Part shown: positions 11,300-22,770 of the stretch, in pieces | Layout of the letters: every line of letters starts with the position of its first letter | Numbering within the stretch: position 1 is the stretch's first letter | NCBI GenBank assembly: GCA_022495005.1 | Contig: JAGYXB010001750.1 | Coordinates: 213,199 to 277,198 of the forward strand | Origin: Rhyacophila brunnea | Taxonomy: Eukaryota > Arthropoda > Insecta > Trichoptera > Rhyacophilidae | Direction of reading: 5' to 3' | DNA: 64,000 nt | Notes under the pieces: model-generated | The model's database searches: none | What the model was told of the DNA's origin: nothing | Seen by the model: only the letters and a program-made list of their open reading frames with translations | Program-made: the position numbers and the translations under genes

Positions 11300-11845
11300 T
11301 CGATAATGACAATAAAATGATTATGACAATAACATGAATTTCCCGACTCGTTTTCTTCTGGGTATGCTATCCATGCAATCCCTGTCTACCCGAAGAGTGA
11401 TTGTTCTTTTAAAGCATTTCTTTTTACTTCTTCGTGGGTTCATTTACAATCCGTATATACTGGCAAATATTAATTTTTATGTTCCCACCAATATCACTCG
11501 TAGCTCCACGGTCTTCAAGATACCTCGTCGCAGGACAGATGTTATGTCTCATGATGATGTGTATCGTGCAATTAGCTTATTTGATGGCACCATAAGGTTG
11601 ATTTGTTTTTTATTAACTATATAATGTTTGTGCACGTATTAAATAGGTTAAATTTATAATTGTATATAATATTATCATATTTCTTTAATATTTACACATG
11701 CTGTCTTTTCCACTTTCTTGTTATAGTAGTTGTTATTTGTAATTAAGATATTTTTATATATTTGTATTTATTATGTATTATGGCGCATTGGCCAATAGCT
11801 GTAATGCCGTAATACTCTTTTTTATAAATAAATAAATAAATCAAA
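11300..11845 (+). pseudogene. LINE 3' end (CR1/Jockey-like C-terminus plus 3' UTR)
   Basis: The frame ending at 11624 holds the sequence INFYVPTNITRSSTVFKIPR, then a short linker and RAISLF. That is the N-F-x-V-P...T-R...R-A-x-x-L-F pattern typical of the extreme C-terminus of CR1/Jockey-type reverse transcriptase proteins. After the stop comes a ~200-bp AT-rich 3' UTR with GCATTGGCCAATAGCTGTAA and a terminal (AAAT)n run at about 11827-11842, as is usual for the 3' end of these LINEs. The copy is strongly 5'-truncated and has no catalytic domain. Confidence 0.7.
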
Positions 11846-12186
11846 TTGTTCATTACGTCATTTTATTTAAAATTTTCCATCTGTAATTAGTAGTTTGAAA
11901 CGTTATTAAAAAGGTTGAAAATTCGTATTTCACATTGAGTTCTTTTTACCCAAAAACTTTGTTAAAACTTATTTAAAATTATTTAACAACACACGGGCCG
12001 CAAGCTATAAATGGTATGGTAAACCAATAATAATTGTGGGGTGAGAATGCACGTTAGGGCCCCTTGCAGCTCACGAGCTACCGATTACTGACTACTGTTA
12101 TAATATACTTAGTATCTGATATTGCTTAATTGTTCTAATCAAGTAAACCGGTGTTAAACCTAACCTTTCTTCTTTTTTCTTTCCAG
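11846..12186 (+). other. Upstream intron of the C-type lectin gene (3' part)
   Basis: This stretch ends in the pyrimidine-rich acceptor TTTCTTCTTTTTTCTTTCCAG immediately before the lectin exon at 12187 (the last base is 12186). No earlier lectin exon was recognised upstream in this window. Confidence 0.6.
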
Positions 12187-12295
12187 GCCAACTGGTTCAA
12201 GGCTGCGCAGTATTGTCGCTTCCACGGGATGCATCTGGCATCCATATCTTCGCAGGAAGAAAATGACAAACTGGAGAAGTACGTGAGAGACTCAG
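12187..12295 (+). CDS. C-type lectin-domain gene, penultimate coding exon
   Basis: This 109-bp exon lies between an acceptor ending CTTTCCAG and a donor GTAATT. It encodes 36 residues beginning ANWFKAAQYCRFHGMHLASI and continuing to SQEENDKLEKYVRDS, ending in codon phase 1. The W-x2-A-x2-Y-C and G-M-x-L-A-S-I patterns are the first conserved cysteine helix and beta strand of a C-type lectin domain, the part found before the long calcium-binding loop. It splices in frame to 14431. The product is expected to be a secreted or membrane-anchored carbohydrate-recognition protein, but the signal peptide exon is not in view. Insect relatives act in pathogen recognition or adhesion; the exact role here is inference. 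Confidence 0.92.
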
Positions 12296-12789
12296 GTAAT
12301 TCAAGAATCACTTTCCTTCATTAATACTAAACAAATATTTGCGAATGTTTTATTATGCAATCCTTCAATGATTAAGTAACTAGCAGTGGCTAATTTACAT
12401 GTTACAATTTACAAATCATTTAAATGTGAGTACACAATATCTTAATTATTGACATATTAATAGTAAAACTAATACTACCATTATTTGTTATACATTGATA
12501 AAAATAATATGTAAAATAAACTAAACATATTCCGTTTAGTCGGAATTTTTCAAGTTAATTCGATATGATATAACAAATTGTCGCACGTTTCTATATACCT
12601 GTACGTAGTGACCTATATTATAACAACAACACGGCACACACTCTCTAATCGTTTACCTCCATATTTATTTTGCATCTCTTACTAGTGTGTCGGTCTTAGT
12701 TGTCGCATTAAATGCGATTTAATAAAAGATTGTAACAGATTATTCAATAAATTACCCTTTTCTACGTAAATACCTCCAATGTGTTATTG

Positions 12790-13150
12790 TGGGCGGGCCC
12801 CCCTACCTATCGCTTAGGATAAAGGCACTGTGACGCTCTACAGTAGCGTTTTCTAAATGGTTTACGCGGTAAAATTAATGTGTATACCTATTTAATGTTT
12901 TTTGTATATTTTAATACATCCATTTAAATTATGGAGTTATCGATACACAATACAAAATTTGTATCGTACAACCACATAATTTTAAATAACAACATTATTG
13001 ACGAAAAATAGCGACTTTTTTACTATTAGAGAGAATTTGTGACATGTGTTTGTTTATATCACTTATCCCGTCGACTCACTACGCCGGGCCCTTCCTGAGC
13101 CCATGCCCCCAGGCTAGAGCCCTGTTAGCCCTCCCCCCATTGTGGGGGCC
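12790..13150 (+). repeat. Repeat module D, copy 2 (intronic)
   Basis: Landmarks shared with 4060-4425 include GGGCCCCCCTACCTATCGCT, AAAGGCACTGTGA, ATAGCGACTTTTTTACTATTA-type sequence, CTCACTACGCCGGGCCC and AGAGCCCTGTTAGCCCTCCC. The right end reads TTGTGGGGGCCATG, as does the inverted copy at 31160-31178. No flanking duplication was found. Confidence 0.75.
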
Positions 13151-13404
13151 ATGCTCCAATGTAACAACTTTAATTTTATTACCAAATATATACATTACAA
13201 CATCAATTACTGTTCTTATTTAGATAAATGAATCTAATCAGAGAAACACTAAAAAAATCGGAAGTCTATCTTCATTTTTGTGATTATAAGGTAGTTTTTT
13301 TACTCTCCTGTAAAATTTCAAATTTGTCACATCGGAGATTTTAACTTTTAACAGATCAACGACGATTTGAAGTCTTCAAGACGCATCTGAAACTTAGACA
13401 TACG

Positions 13405-13639
13405 CAGGGCTCGAAATGGAACGGAACGCACCGGAGCGCCGTTCCGGCTCGTGAAATTCGTAAAATTATCGCTCGGTCTTGTGGAAAAAATATGTTGACC
13501 ATCTGAGCTATATAGGCCATAGAATAGAAAATCTGACACTTATTTTTATAAAATACACATACGATTTGATGACTATGTAAATATCTTAAGAAAATTTGTC
13601 GAGCGCTCCGGTTCGTAAACTATTCCATTTCGAGCGCTG
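13405..13639. mobile_element. hAT MITE, family E, copy 1
   Basis: The ends are CAGGGCTCGAAATGGAACGG and, reverse-complemented, CAGCGCTCGAAATGGAA, giving a ~15-bp inverted repeat. GACATACG flanks both sides exactly (13397-13404 and 13640-13647). Two further members, at 37389-37621 and 41371-41809, have the same ends and their own 8-bp duplications, so the family assignment is firm. Confidence 0.92.
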
Positions 13640-14430
13640 GACATACGTTTGTCGTGGGTGCTTACCACCTCGACTGCCACGCCTTGATGTAGACTAACAT
13701 GCTTGCACTGTAAGATAATAATAATAACATGTCCTCGGATCTTGGTTGGGAAAGAGGCAAAACAGTATCAAACTGGATGGCAGCATTCTTCACAACGTCA
13801 AATACTGCAGAATGTGTTCAGAAGGCTAAGTCGGCTAGAGAAAGTGATTAAAACAGTAGTGAAATTTCTTTATTATTTACATAGTATGCAGTCAATCACC
13901 GCCATCTTTAGATTAATAAGGTCTGAGCATAACTTTTTGCACAAGCAACGAGTGGTCCACTTTTCAGCTGTCAAAATCAGATCCCAGATTGCTTGATATA
14001 TTGATTCGCCCTTTCTCGTTTCAAATTGAATTATAAAAAATTCTCACATCAAATATATTAACTATCAGTGTTATTTATAAATAATATACATTCCTGTTAT
14101 TCATCAGTTGTCAAAGTCAGACTAGTCCTTCACACAAAAACCGATGGTAATATCGATTTCCAAAAAATATGTGGAAGGTGTATTAATGCTAGTGTAATTA
14201 CGAGTATCATGTAACTCATCTATCCAAATCAAACCATTCTCTGTGTGAATACGACAGACGCGTCAGTATGAGCACTCTATAAAATAATGACAGGCAACCA
14301 CTGGTCATCCATAGACAACAACGGAAGGGGCGGAAAAAGTAGGACCAGTCGTTGTGAATGTATCGGCTTTCTACTTGAGTCGGCAATGAGTCACTACATT
14401 AGGTTAATATGATTGTTGTCTGTTTTTCAG

Positions 14431-14681
14431 GGTATGGAAACGAACATTTCTGGACGTCAGGCACCGACCAGGCCGAGGAGGGCAGCTTCTTCTGGATGTC
14501 TTCTGGCAGGCCTATCACCTTCACAAACTGGAACGCCGGCGAGCCCAACAACTTCCGATACGAGAACGGCGAAGAGGAGAATTGCATGGAACTGTGGAAC
14601 CGAGACGGCAAGGGTCTCAAGTGGAACGACTCGCCCTGCTCCTTCGAGACATATTTCGTGTGTGAAGTGAGGAACGATTAG
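14431..14681 (+). CDS. C-type lectin-domain gene, last coding exon
   Basis: The exon follows the acceptor TGTTTTTCAG and ends in a TAG at 14679-14681. It completes the lectin domain: HFWTSGTDQAEEGSFFWMSS, then a segment with NWNAGEPNNF, then ENCMELW, KWNDSPC and FVCEV. The EPN triplet with the later WND motif is the classical calcium-binding, mannose-type sugar site, and the three cysteines here pair within the domain and with the one in the previous exon. Only 4-5 residues follow the final cysteine, so the protein ends with the domain. Codon use is GC-rich compared with the AT-rich surroundings, supporting a selected gene. The N-terminal exons are missing from view. Confidence 0.95.
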
Positions 14682-14852
14682 ATTCGACCTATCGACTTTA
14701 ATAATTAATACTGACAATATTAATAACAATCAATCGTGAAATACGTGTGGCTTGCTAATTGGTTCTTGTGTGGGTACTTTAAAAAATGTTGTGTGCAAGA
14801 TAAAATTACGAAAGGAATACATCTAAAACTACAGTTCATCGTAGATATTAAC
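14682..14852 (+). other. Start of lectin gene 3' UTR / flank
   Basis: No AATAAA lies in the first 150 bases after the stop. The nearest clear AATAAA downstream is at 15479-15484, beyond MITE F, so the mature 3' UTR could include the MITE, or a variant signal is used. Confidence 0.4.
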
Positions 14853-15371
14853 CAGTAGCGAAGGCTGGAGGTAGGCTGTTAACATCCGCCATAAATAGTG
14901 CACGTTAAACTTTGTTAGTCATACGTATTTGTTTTTATTGAACTAAGACTACAATTTACAGATGGTGTTGGTTATTTTTTTTTAAATCAATTAAACCCTG
15001 CCTAAACCAAACCATAATAGTTTTGGTATATTTTGGATAATTACACATAATATAGTTGGTTCAATTTTTAAATTCATTAAGCCTTGCCTAAACCAAATTA
15101 TAAAATACAAAAAAAAATTTCTTTTATAAAATATTCGAAGTTATGTATGATTTAATTGCACAATTTTAGATATTTATAGATAGACAAATAATATTTTTTG
15201 ACTATTATGGCTTGGTTTTCGCAGGGTTTAATTTAATTTAAAAACTAACCATCACCATCTGTAAATTATTGTAATCTTAATTCAATGAAAACAAATACGT
15301 ATGTCTGGCAAAGTTTAATGTGCAACTATTTATGGTGGATCTTAACAGCCTACCTCCACCCTTCGCCACTG
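14853..15371. mobile_element. Long-TIR MITE, family F, copy 1
   Basis: The left arm (CAGTAGCGAAGGCTGGAGG, GGCTGTTAACATCCGCCAT, CATACGTATTTGTTTTTATT, ACAGATGGTGTTGG) and the right arm are reverse complements over about 130 bp. GATATTA stands near both ends (14844-14850 and 15373-15379), a possible target duplication with two extra bases on the left. Copies at 33679-34237 and 36348-36827 share both arms. The CAGT-type ends and the 8-bp duplication of copy 3 point to the hAT superfamily. Confidence 0.88.
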
Positions 15372-15814
15372 TGATATTATATAAATATAACTCCTGTTTT
15401 AACTTATTGTAAGTATGGTTTATTAGTTTGAGTTAATCGAGTCTAAATATTAAATCTACATAATGTATTCGATGCTCAAATAAATGTACAGTAGATGTCA
15501 GACCTAATGATAATTAATTGAAGGCACTACAATAAGTTATAACAGGGTGACAGTTCGTCTACAAAAAGGCAACTCAAGTTACTTATATAATAATATTTAT
15601 CCACTATTAAATCATTTAAATACTTTGTTATATTGTTGCATGTTTGTTAAATGGTATTTAAGAAACTCTAAACAAACAAAAGATTGACTTTCGTATACTT
15701 TCAAAATTTCTATCATTGAATTATCTCGTAACTCAACTGTAATATATTTTTATAACAACTTTTTTACGAGAATGGCTGTAAGTACATTATGTTAACGGCC
15801 AGTAAATAATATAT
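15372..15814. other. Interval with possible lectin polyadenylation signal
   Basis: AT-rich sequence with AATAAA at 15479-15484. Nothing else is supported. Confidence 0.35.
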
Positions 15815-16410
15815 TGATTGCAGAGAGTTAGCAGGCCAGCAAATTCTATGTTTATTCATATTATCTACAATATTAAAATCATTGAACGCATGCATGTTCT
15901 TCTTGGTCATACACTCATGGATGAATTTCATCATCCTTTGAGCAACCAAGACTTTCCATCCTTTTCGATATTCCGCTTCTTTCAGGGCAGAATGAATGAT
16001 GCCCCCATGTCAGCTCTTTCACTTGGTCACTCTAGCGCGCAGACGCTTTTCCTTTGCTTCGCCTTCCCTGGATGCCACTCAAAACCACCAGTCTCTCCAG
16101 GTTGTCCGGTCCGCGCCTGACAATATGTCCAAAAAACTGCAGAATTCGTCTCAGACATATTGTCGAGAGCTATTCCTTTATTTGCAGTCTCTGGATAATC
16201 GAATGTTTCGTCCTGTGTTCCGTCGAAGAAATACGAATCATTCAGCGCCAACACAACATCTCAAAGGCATCAATTTCCTTCCCTGCCCTTGCCTTTAGGG
16301 TCCACGGCTCGACTCCGTATAAAAATATCGAGAACACTAATGTTTGCACAAGCATGTGGCAATCGAAATTCCCCGATCCTTCCATATAGTGGTAAGCATG
16401 CATGTAAGAA
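15815..16410 (-). pseudogene. LINE (RTE-like) reverse-transcriptase C-terminal relic
   Basis: On the minus strand at about 16340-16245 the frame reads LYGVEPWTLKARAGKEIDAF then EMLCWR, the well-known tail segment of RTE-type endonuclease/reverse transcriptases. Downstream frames give phrases such as DNLERLVVLSGIQGRRSKG and a weak terminal segment before 15815. Several frameshifts separate them. It is a fragment without endonuclease or polymerase domain. Confidence 0.75.
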
Positions 16411-19400
16411 AATATAATATAATACAGGTGTACCAACACTAAAAACATTTACAATCTAAATGCAATACTGTTTTCTATCTAAAATGTGTGTACAGTATGT
16501 TATATTGTAATTATGACAACCGGAAGAGAGCTTTTAGTAAAAGTACGAGTATTTCACGATGTAAACGCCAAAAGTACCAATATAAATAAAGTAGAATAGG
16601 TTTTATTTTTAACTTCCCTCCGTGGAAAAATAAATACTTGATTCTTTTCTTGTGCTATTTTTATAATGTTAGACAACAAATGCTGCCCTTGGTATGTTAA
16701 TTTTACCATACCGACCCTGTAGTATAATTAAGTAGACGCTATAACGAATTTAAACATAGTCTTTTATATCACTGCCAACAGTTTAAATAAAAAAAAAATG
16801 ATAGAACATAATGTAATTATTATCATTGTAGAAGATTTCTATTCTTATTCAAAAAATAACAATTTTAATTTAAAATATTACATGTTTATTAATAATGTCG
16901 GTTACTTAATAAATTAACTAAATGTTTCTTTTGGTTTTACGTTACAAATTAGAAGTGTAACTAATTGGTTTTAAAAACATACAATATCGTCTGTTTAAGA
17001 ATGTGACTTTATAACTTTTAGAAAAAGTCTTCAAGAAACATAATTAAGTAAGTACATAATACAATTGTAAATACACATTGTTGAATAAGAAAATTACCTA
17101 ATTAATTAATAAGTTTCATTTTTAAACTGACATTACGTAGTTTAATTGTGTTTAAAAAAAATATACACAGAGAAAAGACAAAACTGTTTTTGTAGCCGTC
17201 CATTTTTTTTATTTCTGAATAAAACTTCCATAAATATTCGAACGACTGTCAGATAACAACTGTTTTTTTACCTTATCATTTGGTTTTTATGATATTTTTT
17301 TAACGTAAAGAAAAACTTACAATGTTTTATGTTAAACGAAAAAAAAACGGTTTTAAAATAACAAATGGCATTTTCGATTAGACCAATTAGTAAATAACAT
17401 TATTAGTTATGTAAGTGTTGTACAATATCATTAGTTTTAATGTTGAATGAAAGCAGCATTGAATGTTTTGTTTTATAATTATTATTTTTTGAAAATTGTT
17501 TTGTAGTCACAAACTGTCTTCCGCTGCAAAATTTGGGTATTACGTAAAAATGGAGACGCATGAACATTCAATTATTATCAACACCATTAATTAGTTTATA
17601 TTTGACTTTTCATAGTAGTATTATTATGTTATTATTACACATTTTATTGTATAACATTATTATTTTTATAACATTCGTATTTGAATATTATTTTTTCTCA
17701 TTAATGAAAATAAGAGCCAGTATTTTCATAAAACTATCATGTATGTATGTATAAATATTCAAACAATATTAATTTTAAAAACATCATCATTCACATTCCT
17801 CCAAAAATGCATAGTCATCTATTTTATTTCATGAAACACTGTGCTGCTGATGGGTAAACTGTTAAATATACCAACGATTCATTACACTCGTACATCTCAA
17901 ACCATCTTAATAGTAATATAAAATAATGCACACATTTACTGCGCAGTAATCCTATTTTAAACAACATTTTTAAATGTAAAAACTGGATGACAGATCTGTA
18001 AAACATAAATGAAAATAGTTTTACTGTCATTCGAATTCAAAATTTATTACGCACTAAAAAATTAATTACAGAAATATGAAAGTAATATATTAATTGACTG
18101 TTAATACTTTTCAGCAGTAGAATTTTTGTTATCTACCCAATAATAATTTATCTACCAGAAATGCTTAAAAATCTGTTAGTGATATGTGATATAATACAGT
18201 TTGATCTATTTTTATTATCATTAGTTTCTTTTTTTTGAATTTTTGAATTTATCGTAAATATACCACAGACAATGTCATTGACCATAGACCACAGATAATT
18301 AATTATATATTTTAATTGTATATGGTATCGCGATCTGATTAAAATCATAAAGACGTGATCAATGTCTTCGAATAGAAATATTATGTCATTAGAGTGGGTA
18401 ATATTGGTAGAAGTCAAGCGTGTATCACCACGTGATGTAAAATATAAAACGTCCGAACAAACTGAAAGCTCGTTAAATCTTGCAAATGCTCCAGATTAAT
18501 CAGCATGATACTTCTTGCATGTCCATTTAATCAAAATGACTATCGTGTTTTATTTTTTTGGGTCGTGACAATTCTATACGTTATGTTATTTTTATATGTC
18601 TTGAGACCTTTTTCTTGTCCTTACCGGCTCATGGCCAATGCAAACAAATTGCAACTACTTCTGCGACATTTTGTGTATGCTTTTAAGATCATTTAAACTC
18701 CAAAAAAATTAATCAACAATAAAACTAAATATTACGAAGTTTTTTTTTAATAATCGATAACACTTTACACGGTGACTGAGTTAATAGCAGTTTTCACGTC
18801 ATGAAATATCTATGTATGCGTAAAAATTGATTCAACCTCCTTTTTTTGGAAGAATTGTACTAGTTAGTAATCCATAAACACATTTTGTAAAAAAAATATA
18901 TGTTTTTATTTTCATAGCAACTTAGCTTTATAATTGAAATGTTTGACCTGACGTGTACAATACTAAAAACACAAATTAAAATCAATGTATTTTTTTTTAA
19001 ATATAAAACAATAAGTACTTACTTCATTTAGAAAATTTTGGATTCATAATGGTTAAAAAATACAATTTATATCAACTTTATCATTATTTATTACTATAAC
19101 TTAGTTACATTGTTACATATTATGCACTTGGATCCCTTTAATTTTCAGCTTCTAATTAATCATAGTATGTTTAAACTACGATTCGCATTTTTAAATTTAA
19201 ACCAAAATGTAATATTAAAATTATTCGATAATAATTGAGATGCTGAGGATCGAAGGAATACAAGTGTGATGATGACTATATTGAGTAAATCGACATCAAA
19301 TTAAATAAATTGTAAATTCTATATATAACTATTTTCAACATTCTCCATTATAATGATAATGGATTCCAAGATTTTTTTACTGTCTAAAATATTCAAATTA

Positions 19401-19684
19401 GATACATTTCTATGGTAATGACAACAACATTCTATATACAAGAATATGCAACGAATATATTGCTTACAAATTGTAATACAAATCAATTATACGTTTGAAT
19501 CCTTTTTCACGAATAAAAATAATAGGTATGTGATGATGTGAGCTTACACTCCTCACATATTTATATATCACTTCTGTTTTTATAACTTATTCATACAAAT
19601 AAAGTCCATTTATAAACAGGTAGGTATATTGTCGTAAATTTCAATTATTGAAGTAGAAAGCATCTCACTTTATTGAATAATACA
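16411..19684. other. Long AT-rich interval without recognised features
   Basis: Many homopolymer A/T runs and short open frames (for example 17560-17754, 17824-18030, 18148-18417, 18505-18696) are present. None has a family motif, splice-site context or unusual composition. No tRNA-like box pair was seen. Confidence 0.45.
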
Positions 19685-19685
19685 A

Positions 19686-20225
19686 ATGTGTCATCATCAT
19701 CATCATCAGCTTGAATCTATCCACTGCTGGATGAAGGCCTCTTCAAGCTGCTTCCACTTCTGCATTGCGTTGCCACGTACTTCCGCAGAACTTTATCATT
19801 CCGTCGATACAGCAGCCTCTAGGTCTACCTTTCGGACGTTTTGTACCTCTTGGATACCACTGGATGAATAAATTTGTCCAACAATTGTCTCTTCTTTGAG
19901 CTATGTGTCCAGCCCATCTCCATTTCAGGCTTTTAATGAACTCTATTACAGCGCAATTCGCAAACCCTTATCTGCTTCCATATCCACTTATTCCTTTTTT
20001 TGTCCTTTCGCGTTATGCCCAGCATGCACCTCTCCATACCACGTTGTGCTACTCTAAGTTTATGGATCTCTCTTTTACTTAGGGTCTACGTTTCACACGC
20101 ATATTTGATTACGGGAAGCACACTGGTTGAACACTTCGCGCTTTAGGCACAGTGGAAGGTCACTTTTGAAGACATTATTCAGGCGGCCAAAATCACTCCA
20201 GCCTAGCTTTACTCTGCGAACAAAT
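19686..20225 (-). pseudogene. RTE-like LINE 3' fragment, subfamily with (ATC)n tail, copy 1
   Basis: The minus strand reads, in broken frames, FGRLNNVFKSDLPLCLKRKV, FNQCVLPVIKYACETQTL and VAQRGMERCMLGITRKDK, then the extreme C-terminus, and ends with a CATCATCATCATCATC-type microsatellite at the 3' end (on the plus strand this is at 19690). These phrases are typical of the thumb and tail of RTE/BovB-related elements. Two shorter copies with the same 3' end lie at 29905-30310 and 48165-48425. Confidence 0.8.
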
Positions 20226-20700
20226 GTGTGTCATTATATAAATCAATAAAGGGAATACTATTTTCATGCATCAGTTTTTGGTTCACCCTCGAATATAAAT
20301 AACTACTTGTTTGGGTCTAATAGGCGTTCTGCTTAGTCATACAAATTCCCTATTAGAAATTTCCGAGTGCAGCGGTACACGAAATGTCCGATCGCCGACT
20401 TATTGATTTACATTATCAGTGAGCGCCAGCACTTAATATACTAGACTAAACTCCACTCCACATCGCTTCGGGGAACCTAAGAGAAAGGATAATTAATTCG
20501 ACAATAGCAAACTTTGTGACAGCAATTCGATAGATAGAGACTTCCTGAAATTGCACAAAAGTGATTTATATTACGATATGCATTATTTTATCTATAACGT
20601 TTGATTTGGAACATAACTGTCTATATAAACTTATTCATCAGGTGCCTAATATTAAATGCTGTATAAATCATTATGATATCTCTACCTTTATCTATTGTCT
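20226..20700. other. Interval with nothing recognised
   Basis: No coding or repeat structure could be supported. Confidence 0.4.
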
Positions 20701-20704
20701 ATGT

Positions 20705-21146
20705 ATCACAGCACACTGGAGAATAGGATTTGTTCCGCGGCACACCAAATAAAAATGCTTTAAAAAAGGAAATGTACTTTATTCTTATTAATATGAATAA
20801 AGGAAATCATAGTGTAGGTAACAATTTTTTAAATATTTTATTAACATGGATACAAGTACAGATGTGCTTATAATTGTATTAGTGAGAAGGATGCAATTTA
20901 TTTTTAGAAATAATTCTGTCAAAACGCGGCTCTAAATTAGATAAGCAAACACGTAACTCATTTACCATCTGTAACCACTAGGTACGAATGTGTCAAATAT
21001 TTTATTTGAATATGTAGATGTTGAATTTATTTAAAATTGAAGAAAATTTAAATGAATAAGCATTATTTAAAATGAACAGTTTTGAGGGTTCTTCCTCCGC
21101 GGCACACCCTGAGGCTTCTTGTGGTTACACAGTTAGGCAGACACTG
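20705..21146 (-). mobile_element. hAT relic with transposase C-terminus, copy 1
   Basis: The right end GGCAGACACTG matches the right end of the element at 28946-29583. GTCTATAC at 21147-21154 resembles GTCTATGT at 20697-20704, but the left terminal repeat itself is missing. On the minus strand around 20985-20882 the frame reads QMVNELRVCLSNLEPRFDRI, then SKNKLHPSH, with stop codon at 20879-20881. That is the C-terminal dimerisation region of a ZBED5/FAM200-like hAT transposase. The rest of the protein is absent. Confidence 0.78.
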
Positions 21147-22146
21147 GTCTATACGATATTAATTATTATCAATTTTTGTTTACACCTGTATTAATATCGA
21201 AAAGTTGGTAGACTTGCTTTAGAAAATATAATAAAAAAGCATCATTTACCAGAAGCAGCAAGCTATTATTTAATATTATAGAAAGAATAACGTACACCTC
21301 ACTTAAATAAAGTTTATGAGACCACTACAATCTTATAATAAATATTGAATTAAACTTGTCAATATTAATATTAAAAAATATTGTGAAAAGATGATGTATA
21401 GTTATACGCTTTTTTAAAACCGAAAAGTGCATATCGTGAAAATTTAATGTGACAACCAATTTTATATCGCTTATAGTAATTATCTCGTTGAAGGGTAGGT
21501 ACAATATTAATTCTTAGATCAAAAATTTCACGAATACAATATAGATATTATACAGCCGGAGTTTATCCATAATTTTCCGTCTGATAGATAGCCAGTCCGA
21601 AGCTCTAGCACTGAATTTTAGTGTTTAAATATTACTAGGTGTGAAATAATTACTTTGTCGTACGAAGTAAAATTATTATTATCAGGTCGAATGGAATTAA
21701 AAATAAAGCTTCTTTAAAATGGCTGACACAGTGCATGAGATTACCGCACCACAATATTTATTGAAAATCTGATTAGCGGCCCCAAAACGACAAAAGCTCG
21801 TGTCGTCACCTTTCTTATATAATGCTATATCATTATTTTGTGTGATTTTGTGACGGGATTATCGCTGCGTTCAATTTTCCCGAAGCGGCGGCCATTTTGG
21901 AATGTTTTCTTCTTCCGGAAAGGGATATTTGAATCACGAATCAGGGATTACCAAAATTGGACATTTTAATATCGTTATACATATAAAATACACGTAAATC
22001 TTGTAAGTCTAAAGAAAAAACTTAGTCAGCAAATAATAAGGAAAAAAATATAGTAATTCGTTTTTTCGGTAGTTTATCAATTTCAATTTACTAGATTCAT
22101 GATTGTTTGTCTACTTAAATATATTTTGGGGTCTAATATTCTGATC
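21147..22146. other. Interval with nothing recognised
   Basis: AT-rich. The slightly GC-richer stretch at 21840-21920 has no open frame of note. Confidence 0.4.
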
Positions 22147-22179
22147 TTTTCCGACCATGTACGATCCTATCATAATACG
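22147..22179 (-). repeat. SINE family C, copy 3, 3' end of split element
   Basis: TTTTCCGACCATGTACGATC is the 3' terminus of family C. The copy is cut by an inserted MITE and resumes at 22570 with GGAGGTTTGTATTAACAAAT. Confidence 0.8.
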
Positions 22180-22569
22180 ACTGTGTTTAGGAAAAAGGGC
22201 GTAACCCTCGATTTTTCGAAAAGTGCTTTTATTAGATATTAACAATCTATACAACTAAATACACGTTCTATAAAAAGGAAGTAAGCCGCAAATGCCGAAT
22301 TATTATCTAAATTCACATTTTAATTGAGATTAATTAATCTTTAATATATGGAAAAAAGCATTTATCCTCAATTTTATTGATTTTTCTATAATAACTTCTT
22401 AAATTATTATTAGATCGAAAATATATTACACCAAATCATCAATCTTCATGCACCCAATGTCTGTGACTATTTAAAAAAAAATATTAAACTAAAATCTCTC
22501 AAAAAACGTTTTTTGCCTCTCCTGTAAAATTTGTTTTGTGAGGGTTACGCCCTTTTTCCTAAACATAGT
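22180..22569. mobile_element. MITE with 29-bp terminal inverted repeats inside a SINE
   Basis: The ends ACTGTGTTTAGGAAAAAGGG and, reverse-complemented, ACTATGTTTAGGAAAAAGGG continue identically through CGTAACCCTC, so the inverted repeats match at 28 of about 30 positions. The 390-bp AT-rich interior has no coding frame. The superfamily is unassigned. Its position within a SINE shows that it is younger than that SINE. Confidence 0.88.
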
Positions 22570-22770
22570 GGAGGTTTGTATTAACAAATTTTGTTTTTTT
22601 ACGTGAAATGGATGACAGCCACTTGCTCAACCTCTGTCCATACTCTGACTCGTACACAAATTGGAAAAAACAATATGACGTGTACTTGCCAGATCCAGGA
22701 TTCGAACCTGGGACCTACGACGCTATAAGGTGACGCTGATATATTATATACATCATGATATATATACCCA
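22570..22770 (-). repeat. SINE family C, copy 3, 5' segment with tRNA head
   Basis: From the MITE edge the SINE continues through its body to the B box (GGTTCGAATCC near 22697). The A-box half of the head is degraded (GACGCTATAAGGTGACGC). Confidence 0.85.

Larger units (their letters stand above)
12296..14430 (+). other. Phase-1 intron of the C-type lectin gene
   Basis: The 2135-bp intron starts GTAATTC and ends GTCTGTTTTTCAG. It contains one copy of module D (12790-13150) and a complete hAT MITE of family E (13405-13639). The open frame at 13703-13996 is not recognised and lacks splice context. Confidence 0.88.

Noticed and set aside
14399..14729. Minus-strand and alternative-frame ORFs over the lectin exon
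   Set aside because: They are shadows of the GC-rich lectin exon; only the plus-strand frame has the domain motifs, splice acceptor and stop.
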